Assembly: GCF_004217415.1 (NCBI RefSeq)
Contig: NZ_SHLI01000001.1
Span: 434,001-498,000 of the forward strand
Length of the DNA stretch: 64,000 nt
Source: Spiribacter vilamensis
GTDB taxonomy: Bacteria; Pseudomonadota; Gammaproteobacteria; Nitrococcales; Nitrococcaceae
Reading direction: 5' to 3'
The position numbers were made by a program, and so were the translations under genes. The notes under the pieces were generated by a model, which saw nothing but the letters and a program-made list of their open reading frames with translations, did no database searches and was not told where the DNA came from. Of the stretch, positions 9,309 through 17,261 are shown piece by piece (the first letter of the stretch is position 1; each line of letters begins with the position of its first letter).

Positions 9309-10262
9309 TTACTCGCAGGTATAGCTCACGTCGTTCGCCTCGTTGATGGTGCGGATGACGGCCCAGTCCTCTTCGAAGGTGATCGGGATGAACTGATCCT
9401 CTCCATTCCGCCCGAATTCCTCGGCAAGCGCCGTACCTTCCCAGTCAAAGCTGAAGAACGCCTCCTTGATTTTCTCCTGCAGCTCCGGCTTGAGGTTATG
9501 AGCAACACCGTAACCGGTGGTGGGGAAGGTCTGTGACTGGTAAACCACTTCAACCTGATCCTCGCTGATCACGTCGCGGTCGAGCATGCGGCCCTTGACC
9601 GAGTTGGCGACGGGCGCGACCAGGTAATCGCGATTGGCTACACCAAGGACAGAGTTGTCGTGGGCGCCCGAGAAACTCGTCTCGAAGTCCTCACCCGCTT
9701 CCATATCGAATTCGGCCTTGAGGATCGCAGAGGGCGCTTTGAAGCCAGAGTTGGATGTCTCGGCGGTGAACGTCAGTTCCCGGCCGCGGATATCCTCGAC
9801 CGTCTCGATGCCCGAGTCGGGATGGGTGATGATCTCCATCTCGTAACCGAAGGACCCGTCATCGGCGGCCATCATCGCAAACGGACGGAATCCGGCGCAG
9901 GCAACGGCAATGGGGTTGGACCCGGTGTTGAACCCGGCGACATGGAGCCGTCCGGCCCGCATCGCCTCGATCTGTGCCGAATTGGACTGCACCGGGAAGA
10001 AGCGCACGTTCTTGCCGGTTACCTCTTCCATGTGATCCAGAAAGCCCTGGAAGACGTCGGCATAGACGGCTGGGTCCTCGACGGGCGTATAGGCGAAAAC
10101 AAGCGTGTTCGGATCGACCTGGTCCGAGGCCGCTTCGGGGATGTCGGCAACAAGGTCGTTGTCTGCATCGGTATAACGATCATCAAGCTGGAACTCGGCA
10201 TTGGCCGATGTGGCAAGTGCCGCGGCAGCGAGGGCGGTGAGGGCAGCGTTCTGGATCTTCAT
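9309..10262 (-). CDS. phnD: Phosphonate/phosphite-type periplasmic binding protein
   Basis: The 317-residue product begins with a Sec signal peptide (hydrophobic residues ~6-19, ending SANA). The mature protein has PhnD-family landmarks: AYTPVED, a ligand-loop region QSNSAQIEAMRAGRLHVAGF, and TSNSGFKAPSAIL. It delivers a phosphonate-type ligand to PhnCE. No C-P lyase, phnX or ptx genes occur in the window, so the ligand (phosphonate, phosphite or phosphate ester) is not determined. It is the first gene of the operon phnD-phnC-phnE-phnE-HAD. Confidence 0.93.
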   Translation of the reverse strand: MKIQNAALTALAAAALATSANAEFQLDDRYTDADNDLVADIPEAASDQVDPNTLVFAYTPVEDPAVYADVFQGFLDHMEEVTGKNVRFFPVQSNSAQIEAMRAGRLHVAGFNTGSNPIAVACAGFRPFAMMAADDGSFGYEMEIITHPDSGIETVEDIRGRELTFTAETSNSGFKAPSAILKAEFDMEAGEDFETSFSGAHDNSVLGVANRDYLVAPVANSVKGRMLDRDVISEDQVEVVYQSQTFPTTGYGVAHNLKPELQEKIKEAFFSFDWEGTALAEEFGRNGEDQFIPITFEEDWAVIRTINEANDVSYTCE

Positions 10263-10315
10263 CGTTTACTCCAACTAGCATTGTGATCTTGTGCTGCCAA
10301 CGCTAGTCGATCTTG

Positions 10316-10333
10316 ATGACGGAAATATGACAC
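10316..10333 (-). promoter_or_regulatory. Candidate PhoB box upstream of phnD
   Basis: Read toward phnD, the site is GTGTCAT-ATTT-CCGTCAT: two 7-base direct repeats 4 bases apart, matching the CTGTCAT/4-base A/T spacer/CTGTCAT Pho box in 12 of 14 repeat positions. It lies 54 bases before the phnD ATG. A TAGCGT about 10 bases downstream sits where a PhoB-dependent -10 would be. This predicts induction by phosphate starvation. Confidence 0.75.
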
Positions 10334-10342
10334 CCGAGTATT

Positions 10343-10371
10343 TTTCCGCGACCCATCGAGTGTTGTACACT
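10343..10371 (+). promoter_or_regulatory. Candidate promoter of tRNA-Ser(CGA)
   Basis: TTTCCG (10343-10348) and TACACT (10366-10371) are spaced by 17 bases, and the tRNA begins 11 bases after the -10. The -35 is weak. It is divergent from phnD. Confidence 0.45.
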
Positions 10372-10381
10372 TGTAGTTGTT

Positions 10382-10471
10382 GGAGAGGTGGCTGAGTGGT
10401 CGAAAGCGCCGCACTCGAAATGCGGTGAGTCCGAGAGGGCTCCGGGGGTTCGAATCCCTCCCTCTCCGCCA
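10382..10471 (+). tRNA. tRNA-Ser(CGA)
   Basis: A 90-base class II tRNA with encoded CCA. The acceptor stem pairs GGAGAGG with CCTCTCC, the discriminator is G, and the anticodon loop CTCGAAA sits in a CCGCA/TGCGG stem (anticodon CGA, reading UCG). There is a long variable arm and a T-arm around GGTTCGAATCC. The encoded CCA overlaps the base of the terminator hairpin. Confidence 0.97.
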
Positions 10472-10510
10472 GACATAAAAAAGGGGCCGCAGGCCCCTTT
10501 TTTATGTCTG
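10470..10510 (+). terminator. Long intrinsic terminator of tRNA-Ser(CGA)
   Basis: A perfect 19-base-pair stem (left arm CAGACATAAAAAAGGGGCC, loop GCA) with an A-run on one side and a T-run on the other, so it can work in both directions. The left arm starts at the second C of the tRNA's CCA end. Confidence 0.93.
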
Positions 10511-10518
10511 ATGCAGCG

Positions 10519-10536
10519 CGGGGTTCGAACCCCCGG
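10519..10536 (-). repeat. Inverted copy of the tRNA-Ser T-arm beyond the terminator
   Basis: Read on the minus strand, this stretch is CCGGGGGTTCGAACCCC. It matches the T-arm of the tRNA-Ser(CGA) gene (CCGGGGGTTCGAATCCC) with one change, and is followed by the other arm of the terminator. Together they make a quasi-palindrome spanning about 95 bases. Confidence 0.85.
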
Positions 10537-10556
10537 CGCAGATAAACGGGGTTCGA

Positions 10557-10630
10557 CCAATCGCGCGAGCGATTGGGACGCGTCGCGAAGCGATGCGCCC
10601 GAAGGGTGAGGCCGCAGGGTGTGGCCGCGG
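10557..10630. repeat. Cluster of small GC-rich hairpins between tRNA-Ser and IS66
   Basis: Two adjacent hairpins are visible: CCAATCGC/GCGATTGG (10557-10576) and CGCGTCGC/GCGATGCG (10579-10597, one G-U pair). A near-direct repeat follows, GGGTGAGGCCGCA then GGGTGTGGCCGCG. No gene is apparent. It could be a REP-like or tRNA-associated repeat. Confidence 0.5.
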
Positions 10631-10718
10631 ACCGAATTAAGGCTTCTCGGCTCCTCCACTGTCAGTTCTTTCGTAAGCGTCCGCCGAGGACCGTCTTGTC
10701 AGCGGGTTCCAACGAAGA

Positions 10719-10961
10719 CTAAGTGTTGATCTCGTCGGTGAACTCGCCGTGTTCGAGGGCGGTTGCGACCGCCGCGTCGAGTCGACGGAGAACCGCGGCG
10801 AGGGGCTCGTCCGGACGACGACGCAGCATGGCCAGTGCCTGGTGGGGATCGCTGGCGATGGCGACCTGACCGACGGGGCGAAGGTAGCCGACGTTGATAC
10901 TACCCTCGTCGGCAAGCAGCGCGGCGAGGTTGGGCAGGTCAGGGTCGGCGATCTGTGCCAT
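10719..10961 (-). CDS. Small IS66 passenger protein of unknown function
   Basis: An 80-residue frame lies 12 bases after tnpC, inside the element, with a GGAGG ribosome site just before the GTG/ATG start. The product is acidic and Ala/Leu-rich, with no recognisable catalytic motif (contains GYLRPVGQVAIASDPHQAL). Some IS66 elements carry an extra frame downstream of tnpC. Translation is plausible because of the ribosome site, but the function is unknown. Confidence 0.6.
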   Translation of the reverse strand: MAQIADPDLPNLAALLADEGSINVGYLRPVGQVAIASDPHQALAMLRRRPDEPLAAVLRRLDAAVATALEHGEFTDEINT

Positions 10962-10973
10962 CACGCCTCCGGC

Positions 10974-12560
10974 TCAGGCGGCCGCAGCGGCCGCTTGAGG
11001 CTGCGGGTCACCGAGCGCGATGTGCCACGGCAGCAGTTCATCGATGCGGTTGATCGGGTGCGAACCGATGCGCTCGAGCACGGCCCGGAGGTAGGCGTAT
11101 GGGTCGACGCCGTTCAGCCGGGCAGTGCCGATGAGGCTGTAGATCAACGCCGCACTGTCCCCGCCCCGGTCGGAGCCGGCGAAGAGGTAGTTCTTGCGTC
11201 CCAGCGCCACGGTACGAAGCGCCCGCTCGGCGGCGTTGTTGTCGATCTCCACCCGACCGTCATCCCGGTAGCGCGTGAGCGCCGTCCACCGCTCGAGCGC
11301 GTAGCGCACCGCCACCGCGAAGGTCGACTTCGCCGAGACGCGCTGGAGCGTGTCGTTGAACCAGGTACGCAGGTCGTCGAGCACGGGACCCGCCCGGGCC
11401 TGGCGCTCACAGCGACGGCGATCCGGCGGCTGGCCGCGGAGGTCGGCCTCAACGGCATAGAGCGAGCCGATGCGCGTTAGCGCTTCGCGAGCATACGGCG
11501 AGTCGTTGGCCTGGGCGACATCGTGGAACTTGCGTCGCACGTGCGCCCAGCACGCCGCCTCCTGAACGCGGCCCGTCTCGTAGAGCGCTCGGAAGCCCGG
11601 GTAGCCGTCGGCCTGGAGCACGCCGGTGAACGCCCGCAGGTGACGCTGCGGATGCAGCCCCTTGCGATCCGGTGAGTAACGGAACAGCACCGCCGGCGGC
11701 GTCTCGCCACCGGCAGCCCGTTCATCACGTACATACGTCCATAGCCGAGCGGTACGGGTCTGGCCGCGGCCCGGTGCGAGCACCGGCACCGGCGTGTCGT
11801 CGGCGTGGACCGTCGCGCCACCGAGGATGTGACGCTGGAGTGCGTCGCCCAGCGGTGCGAGCAGCGCACTGCTCGCCCCCACCCAGTCGGCGAGGGTCGA
11901 GCGCGTGAGCGGCACACCCTCACGGGCATAGATCGCCGACTGGCGGTACAACGGCAGATGATCACAGTACTTCGCGACCAGCACCTGGGCGAGTAGCCCG
12001 GCGCCGGCCCGCCCCCGCTCGATGGGCCGCTCGGCGGCGGGCGCCTGGTCGATCGTGCCGCACTGCCCACATCGATGCTTGGGGCGGATATGGCGGATGA
12101 TCTTGAACGACGCCGGGACGTACTCCAGCACCTCGCTGACGTCTTCGCCGAGGTAGGTCAGCGCCGCGCCGCAGTCCGGGCAGGTGCAGGCAGCGGCGTG
12201 GTGCCGGTCTTCGCGGGGCAGATCCTCGGGCAGGGACGGGCGTGTTGAACGGGCTGTGGATGCCGATGACCGGGGCGGTGCCGGTGCGGGGGCCTGCGCA
12301 GCCGCACTGGCCGACACGGTCTCCATCGCTTCGATAGTGAGTTCGAGCTGGGCGATCTGTGCATCCAGCCGCTCCGAGGAGCGGCCGAACCGCCAGCGCT
12401 TGAGCCGGGCGAGCTCGAGCTTGAGCTTCTCCAGCTCGCAGTCGCGGTGGTGGAGACGGCTACGCAGCTCCGCCAACGCCGCACGGCTCGCCGCAAGTTC
12501 GGCGCGCAGGGCAGCGACATCCTCGGGCGGTTCCAGAGGGTTGGCGGGCGTTGTCGGCAT
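10974..12560 (-). CDS. tnpC: IS66 transposase TnpC
   Basis: The 528-residue transposase, from the ATG at 12560 (MPTTPANPLEPPED), has an N-terminal coiled coil (about residues 20-90) and an IS66 zinc-binding segment (CPDCGAAL and CGQCGTID). The DDE core has Asp in VHADDTPVPVL, Asp in LQADGYPGF and Glu in VEIDNNAAERALR. The C-terminal segment reads NGVDPYAYL. The open frame extends upstream into tnpB, but that extension has no family similarity. All catalytic residues are present. Confidence 0.96.
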   Translation of the reverse strand: MPTTPANPLEPPEDVAALRAELAASRAALAELRSRLHHRDCELEKLKLELARLKRWRFGRSSERLDAQIAQLELTIEAMETVSASAAAQAPAPAPPRSSASTARSTRPSLPEDLPREDRHHAAACTCPDCGAALTYLGEDVSEVLEYVPASFKIIRHIRPKHRCGQCGTIDQAPAAERPIERGRAGAGLLAQVLVAKYCDHLPLYRQSAIYAREGVPLTRSTLADWVGASSALLAPLGDALQRHILGGATVHADDTPVPVLAPGRGQTRTARLWTYVRDERAAGGETPPAVLFRYSPDRKGLHPQRHLRAFTGVLQADGYPGFRALYETGRVQEAACWAHVRRKFHDVAQANDSPYAREALTRIGSLYAVEADLRGQPPDRRRCERQARAGPVLDDLRTWFNDTLQRVSAKSTFAVAVRYALERWTALTRYRDDGRVEIDNNAAERALRTVALGRKNYLFAGSDRGGDSAALIYSLIGTARLNGVDPYAYLRAVLERIGSHPINRIDELLPWHIALGDPQPQAAAAAA

Positions 12561-12598
12561 GGCTGCATTATACCGATCATCGCATCGCCGAGCACGAC

Positions 12599-12946
12599 TC
12601 AGGCGGCGTATTGCGGATCGAACGTGCGCTGCGGCGTGCGCCAGTCGATCCCCTCGAGGAGCATCGCCAACTGCGCGGCGGTGAGGTACACGGCCCCGTG
12701 GTCCACACGTGGCCACACAAAGCGACCCCGTTCCAGGCGCTTGGCATACAGGCACAGCCCCTGACCGTCCCACCACAACACTTTGATGCGATCCCCGCGC
12801 CGGCCGCGGAAGACAAAGATCCGCCCCGAGAACGGATCCCGGCTCAGCCGATGCGCGACCATGGCGGCGAGCCCGTCGAAGCCCTTGCGCATGTCGGTGA
12901 CACCCGCGACCAGGTAGACACGCGTGCCCGTCGGTGGCGCGATCAT
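12599..12946 (-). CDS. tnpB: IS66 accessory protein TnpB
   Basis: The 115-residue product has the conserved IS66 TnpB sequence: VYLVAGVTDMRKGFDGLAA, FRGRRGDRIKVLWWDG and GLCLYAKRLERGRF. It is required for IS66 transposition in studied relatives. It overlaps tnpA by 4 bases. Confidence 0.96.
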   Translation of the reverse strand: MIAPPTGTRVYLVAGVTDMRKGFDGLAAMVAHRLSRDPFSGRIFVFRGRRGDRIKVLWWDGQGLCLYAKRLERGRFVWPRVDHGAVYLTAAQLAMLLEGIDWRTPQRTFDPQYAA

Positions 12947-13344
12947 CCGCTCAACACCTCTAACGCCACGCGAAGCGCCGCATGGTCGGCGTCACCGCGC
13001 ACCACCACTCGGTGACCGCCACTGAGGTGGATCTCCACCTCGCCACCCGCCGACGGCGGCCGCGGAGAACCCGGCGGTTCGGCCGTCGCAGCAACCTGCG
13101 CATCGGCGACGTGAACGGGCATCAGCGCCGCACCCGAGTTCGCCGTCTCCTCGAGCAGCCCATTGCGATAGTGCCGGCGCCAGTTGAAGAGCTGGTTGGA
13201 GTTGAGGTCGTGGCGGCGGGCAACCACCGACACGGAAGTGTCTCCGGTCAGGGTCTCCTCGACCACTTGCCGCTTATAACCAACGGTGAACCACCGGCGT
13301 CGGTCCCCACCGCCAGCTCGCGTGTGTTGTTCGTCGGTGTCCAC
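12943..13344 (-). CDS. tnpA: IS66 accessory protein TnpA (helix-turn-helix)
   Basis: The 133-residue product has an N-terminal transposase-8/IS3-like helix-turn-helix (about residues 17-62: VGYKRQVVEETLTG, VSVVARRHDLNSNQLFNWRRHY) and a weakly conserved C-terminus. It is the first gene of the element, 104 bases inside the right end. Confidence 0.94.
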   Translation of the reverse strand: MDTDEQHTRAGGGDRRRWFTVGYKRQVVEETLTGDTSVSVVARRHDLNSNQLFNWRRHYRNGLLEETANSGAALMPVHVADAQVAATAEPPGSPRPPSAGGEVEIHLSGGHRVVVRGDADHAALRVALEVLSG

Positions 13345-13465
13345 TTTGCCTCCCGATGGACACCTAACCGATGCCCACTTAACTTATGGAGACGTGATCA
13401 TCGATCATCACCGAGCGGACCGGAAGGCGGTACTAGCCGTACGCTTACGTTCTTTCCGACTCCTT

Positions 13466-13509
13466 GCACACGTCCTATACACATCAATGAGTGTGTATAC
13501 GGAGTGTGC
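13466..13509. repeat. 18-base inverted repeat next to the IS66 insertion
   Basis: The arms at 13466-13483 (GCACACGTCCTATACACA) and 13492-13509 match in 15 of 18 positions around an 8-base loop. It starts 10 bases beyond the target duplication and ends 87 bases before the thiolase stop. There is no T-run, so it is a poor intrinsic terminator; an operator or cruciform is possible. The rest of 13510-13596 shows nothing. Confidence 0.6.
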
Positions 13510-13596
13510 GAGCGGTTAGGAAAGGCTGACAATCCGCCGCCAGATACCTAAGCGGGCCCAATCGCGTCAACGATGCAGGGGCGTCTGCCGCCGCGG

Positions 13597-14781
13597 TTAA
13601 AGCGTTTCCAGTGCCAGCGCAATGCCCTGCCCGCCGCCAATGCACAGGGTAACGACGCCGCGACGTTCGCCGTTGCGCTGCATGGCATGCAGCAAGCGGG
13701 TGGTCAGCACTGCTCCGCTCGCGCCCACGGGGTGGCCGTGGGCGATGGCGCCGCCCTCCACGTTGACGATGTCTTCCGGTAGCCCCAGCTCGCGCTGACA
13801 GGCCAGGGCGATGGCGGCGAAAGCCTCATTGATCTCGACCCGGTCGAGATCACCCACCGACCAGCCGGCCCGCTCAAGCGCCTGCTTGACGGCAGGTACC
13901 GGGCCGATGCCGAAGTAGTCCGGCTCGACGGCGCCGACGCCGAAGGACACAAGTCGGGCCATGGGGGTGAGGCCCTGTTGTTCGGCCCAACCACGCTCGG
14001 CGACGATCATCGCTGCCGAGCCGCTGTTGAGTCCCGGGGCATTGCCGGCGGTGATGGTGCCCTCCTTGCGGAAAGCGGGTTTCATCTTGTTGAGCGATTC
14101 AAGCGACACATCGCTACGATTATGCTCGTCACGGGCGAAAGTCGTGGTGCCCTTGCGGCTGGTGAGTTCCACGCCGGCGATCTCGGCGTCGAAGTGCCCA
14201 GCCTCCTGGGCCTTTGAGAAGTGCTGTTGGGAGCGCAGCGCCCACTTATCCTGATCCTCTCGAGAGATGCCATAGCGGCTTACCAGATCCTCGGTATGCC
14301 AGCCGGCATGCCTGTTGCTGAAGGCATCGTTGAGACCGTCCAGCAACATGGCGTCGAACATGGTCACATCGCCCATGCGTGCGCCCCAGCGGCCCTGGGG
14401 CAGCACGTAGGGGGCGCGGTCCATGTTCTCCATGCCGCCGGCGATGGTGCAGTCGGTCATGCCGCTCCAGATCTCCATGGCGGCGCTCGCTACTGCCTGA
14501 GCTCCGGAGCCACAGACCCGGTTGACGGTAAGCGCAGGCACGTCTACCGGCAGGCCGCCGCCAATGCCGGCCTGGCGACCCGAGTTCATGCGACAGCCCG
14601 CCTGGATGACATGCCCCATGATCAGCGACTGTACTTTGTCGGCGGCCAGGCCGGATCGAGACAGGGTTTCCTGAATGACCCGCGCGCCCAGATCCGTGGC
14701 AGGGGTGTCCTTCAGGCTACCGTTATAGGTGCCGATGGCGGTACGAACGGGATGGCAGATAACGACATTGCGTGATGACAT
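13597..14781 (-). CDS. Acetyl-CoA C-acyltransferase (thiolase)
   Basis: The 394-residue cytoplasmic enzyme catalyses thiolytic cleavage or Claisen condensation of acyl-CoA. The acylated Cys is in NRVCGSGAQA, the catalytic His in GHPVGASGA, and the second Cys in CIGGGQGIA. Length and motifs fit the acetoacetyl-CoA thiolase (AtoB/PhaA) group. No other fatty-acid oxidation gene is adjacent. A 3-hydroxybutyrate dehydrogenase gene at 23954 could belong to the same hydroxybutyrate metabolism, but it is 9 kb away. The 157 bases upstream hold no gene; a TTGACG occurs there as a possible -35. Confidence 0.95.
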   Translation of the reverse strand: MSSRNVVICHPVRTAIGTYNGSLKDTPATDLGARVIQETLSRSGLAADKVQSLIMGHVIQAGCRMNSGRQAGIGGGLPVDVPALTVNRVCGSGAQAVASAAMEIWSGMTDCTIAGGMENMDRAPYVLPQGRWGARMGDVTMFDAMLLDGLNDAFSNRHAGWHTEDLVSRYGISREDQDKWALRSQQHFSKAQEAGHFDAEIAGVELTSRKGTTTFARDEHNRSDVSLESLNKMKPAFRKEGTITAGNAPGLNSGSAAMIVAERGWAEQQGLTPMARLVSFGVGAVEPDYFGIGPVPAVKQALERAGWSVGDLDRVEINEAFAAIALACQRELGLPEDIVNVEGGAIAHGHPVGASGAVLTTRLLHAMQRNGERRGVVTLCIGGGQGIALALETL

Positions 14782-14938
14782 GATGAATTCCTCGCGTTGA
14801 CAAGGGGACGGTCCCGAAGGTCTGTCTCCAAGTACAGCACACCAACAGTCGTGTTGTCGCGACAGGCGTCAAGCCAGGGCGGCGGCCCGCGAGCGTCATC
14901 ATTCCGCCCCTGGATACATCCGCCCCGCTGTGTTCGAG

Positions 14939-16228
14939 TCAGATAAACGCGAAACGCAGCACGAACAGCGCGGCAATCAGCCATACGGCCGGGTGGATCT
15001 GCATAGGCTTGCCGGCCAGTGTCTTGCCGAACACGTAGGTGATAAACCCGAGCCCCATGCCATCGGCAATGGAGTAGGTGAGCGGCATCGCAATCGCCGT
15101 CACCACGGCCGGCGCGGTATCGGTGATGTCATCCCAGTCCAGCTCGGCCAGACCGCGGACCATCATGCATGCCACAAACAGCAGTGCTGGAGCCGTTGCG
15201 TAGCCCGGGATCGCGCTGACCACCGGCAGGAAGAACAGCGACAGCAGAAAGAGCACGGCGATAACGACTGCAGTCAGGCCGGTGCGACCGCCGGCGTTAA
15301 TCCCGGATGCGCTCTCGATGTAGGTTGTTGTCGTTGAGGTCCCGAACAGGGCGCCGCCGATGCTCGCCCCCGAGTCGGCCACCAGGGCACTGCGCAGCCG
15401 CCCGAGACGGCCATCGCGATCGAGCAGGCCGGCACGGTGAGACAAGCCAACGAGCGTGCCGGTACTGTCAAAGAGATCGACGAACAGGAATACCAGCACG
15501 ACAGAGACAAGGCCCAGTTCCAAAGCCCCGGCAATATCCATCTGCAGGAAAGTCGGGCTCGGATCCGGCGGCATGGACACCACGCCATCGAACTCCGCGA
15601 CGCCGAGGGGCACGCCAATCAGGCTGACCACGAGGATGCCAATCAGGACAGCGCCCGGGATCTCGCGGTAGCTCAATCCCACCATGATCACGAAGCCGAG
15701 CATGGCCAAAAGGGTCGGAATGGCTGTCAAATCACCCAGAGTCACGAGCGTCGCGTCGCTGTTGACCACGACACCGGCGTTCTGGAGTGCGATGATCGCC
15801 AGGAAAAACCCGATCCCTGCGGAAATCGCCATCTTGAGTGACAGCGGAATGGCGTTGATCAGCCATTCGCGGATCGGTAGCACCGAGATGATCAGAAACA
15901 GGATGCCGGACAGGAAAACCGCCCCGAGAGCGGTCTCCCAGGCGATTCCCATACCCAGCACCACGCCATAGGTGAAATAGGCGTTCAGCCCCATGCCGGG
16001 CGCCAACCCGAATGGATAGTTGGCGTAGAGCCCCATGATGAGGCTGCCGAGTGCGGCGGCGAGACAGGTGGCGACAAAAACGGCGCCCCAGTCCATGCCC
16101 GTCTCGGAGAGAATGCTCGGGTTGACGACCACGATGTAGGCCATCGTCAGGAAGGTGGTCAGTCCGGCCAGCAGCTCCCGACGGATGTCCGTGCCGCTCT
16201 CAGCCAGTTCGAAGAAGCGATCCAGCAT
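14939..16228 (-). CDS. NCS2/AzgA-family purine permease
   Basis: The 429-residue inner-membrane transporter begins with the family sequence RRELLAGLTTFLTMAYIVVVNP, followed by LAPGMGLNAYFTYGVV and the GTSTTTTYIESASGI segment near residue 270. These mark the AzgA subgroup, whose members carry adenine, guanine or hypoxanthine with protons. About 12 hydrophobic segments are visible. A TATACT at 16259-16264 (minus strand) is a possible -10. It fits with the guaBA operon as purine supply but is not linked to it. Confidence 0.92.
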   Translation of the reverse strand: MLDRFFELAESGTDIRRELLAGLTTFLTMAYIVVVNPSILSETGMDWGAVFVATCLAAALGSLIMGLYANYPFGLAPGMGLNAYFTYGVVLGMGIAWETALGAVFLSGILFLIISVLPIREWLINAIPLSLKMAISAGIGFFLAIIALQNAGVVVNSDATLVTLGDLTAIPTLLAMLGFVIMVGLSYREIPGAVLIGILVVSLIGVPLGVAEFDGVVSMPPDPSPTFLQMDIAGALELGLVSVVLVFLFVDLFDSTGTLVGLSHRAGLLDRDGRLGRLRSALVADSGASIGGALFGTSTTTTYIESASGINAGGRTGLTAVVIAVLFLLSLFFLPVVSAIPGYATAPALLFVACMMVRGLAELDWDDITDTAPAVVTAIAMPLTYSIADGMGLGFITYVFGKTLAGKPMQIHPAVWLIAALFVLRFAFI

Positions 16229-16305
16229 GGTGAAAACCCCCGCAAATCGAAAAATGCGAGTATACCCGTTGAGCGGCTATTCGCCACGACACTGTCCGGT
16301 CCGGC

Positions 16306-17253
16306 CTACTGCGTAAGGCGGATCAAGCGATCGGGAAAGTTCGTGAACATCCCGTCGACACCCCAGCCCAGCAACTGCTCCATCATCGGGATACCGTTGA
16401 CTGTATAAACATGGACCAGCAGATCGTTGTCCTGCGCCTGTGTCACGAAAGCCTCGTCAATCACCGGTTCACCCTGGTAAGTCATATTGGTTCCGATGGC
16501 TACCGCGTAATCACGTACCTCCTGAAAATCGGCATCGGTAATGGCCTCGGGGCCAGGTGTAACACCCGTCCACTCGGTCAATTCCTCGCTGTCCTCGTTT
16601 TCCGGGTAGTACCAGACGAGCTGTACCAGCGGGACATTCGGGTTGATGGCCTGTACCTTGCGCAGACTCTCCTGCGAGAACGACTGGATGGTCACCGCAC
16701 CAGCCTCAATCAGCCCACGCCCCTCCAGCGCTTCCATTAATTCCGCTTCGAGCGTGGGGTCGCGTTCTGCAGACTTGGTCTCGATGTAATAGCGGGTCTG
16801 CGTGCCAAAGCGATCGATGACCTGATCGAGGGTGGGTACCTGCGTGCCGGCGAATCTCGACTGGGCACGGCTCGGGTTGGTCGTATTGAACCAGCTCCCG
16901 GCATCAAGCTCCTGAAGCTCGGCAAGCGTGTAGTCCTGAAGGGGACCTTCGGCATCGGTGGTGCGGTTGAGGGTCTCGTCGTGCAGGACGACGAGTTCAC
17001 CGTCAGCCGTCATCTGAATATCGAGCTCGAGGTAATCGGCACCCATGTCATACGCCATCTGAAAGGCAGGCAGCGTGTGTTCGGGCGCATGCCCGCTGGC
17101 GCCGCGATGGGCAACCACCTGGAAGTCCTGGAGCGCTGTAAGCTGGCGATCAAGCGTGTTCGCCGACGCATTGGGCGCGCCCGTGAGTATCGTGATGGCG
17201 AGGATCCCCGTGAATTGACGGATCGGACGGCTCAGGGAAATTTGGCAGCTCAT
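16306..17253 (-). CDS. glpQ: Periplasmic glycerophosphodiester phosphodiesterase
   Basis: It hydrolyses glycerophosphodiesters to an alcohol and sn-glycerol-3-phosphate. The 315-residue product has a signal peptide (hydrophobic residues ~14-30, cleavage near NASA). The catalytic core starts VVAHRGASGHAPEHTLPAF, with ELDIQMTADGELVVLHDETLNRTT split over two beta strands and the YIETK motif further on. The C-terminus has the VYTVN and GVDGMFTNFPD segments of the family. A ribosome site (AAAGGAAG) precedes the ATG, directly after a 22-base palindrome. Confidence 0.95.
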   Translation of the reverse strand: MSCQISLSRPIRQFTGILAITILTGAPNASANTLDRQLTALQDFQVVAHRGASGHAPEHTLPAFQMAYDMGADYLELDIQMTADGELVVLHDETLNRTTDAEGPLQDYTLAELQELDAGSWFNTTNPSRAQSRFAGTQVPTLDQVIDRFGTQTRYYIETKSAERDPTLEAELMEALEGRGLIEAGAVTIQSFSQESLRKVQAINPNVPLVQLVWYYPENEDSEELTEWTGVTPGPEAITDADFQEVRDYAVAIGTNMTYQGEPVIDEAFVTQAQDNDLLVHVYTVNGIPMMEQLLGWGVDGMFTNFPDRLIRLTQ

Positions 17254-17261
17254 ATGCTTCC

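Larger units (their letters stand above)
10673..13448 (-). mobile_element. Complete IS66-family insertion sequence, 2776 bases
   Basis: The ends carry imperfect inverted repeats starting GTAAGCGT (10673 on the plus strand; 13448 on the minus strand), about 20 matches in the first 25 bases. Both flanks are the same 8 bases, GTTCTTTC (10665-10672 and 13449-13456), a perfect target duplication of the size IS66 makes. It encodes TnpA, TnpB, TnpC and a small passenger frame, all intact and on the minus strand. The intact frames and the unmutated duplication point to a recent insertion. Confidence 0.97.

Noticed and set aside
10303-10659. A minus-strand frame across tRNA-Ser(CGA)
   Set aside because: It is a known kind of artefact: a translated complement of a tRNA-Ser gene and its terminator (GGEGGIRTPG-type peptide). 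The same applies to frames at 22009-22440 and 22055-22558.
10673-13448. IS66 as part of a larger composite transposon or island
   Set aside because: The 8-base duplication flanks the single element and no second copy or cargo genes are present.
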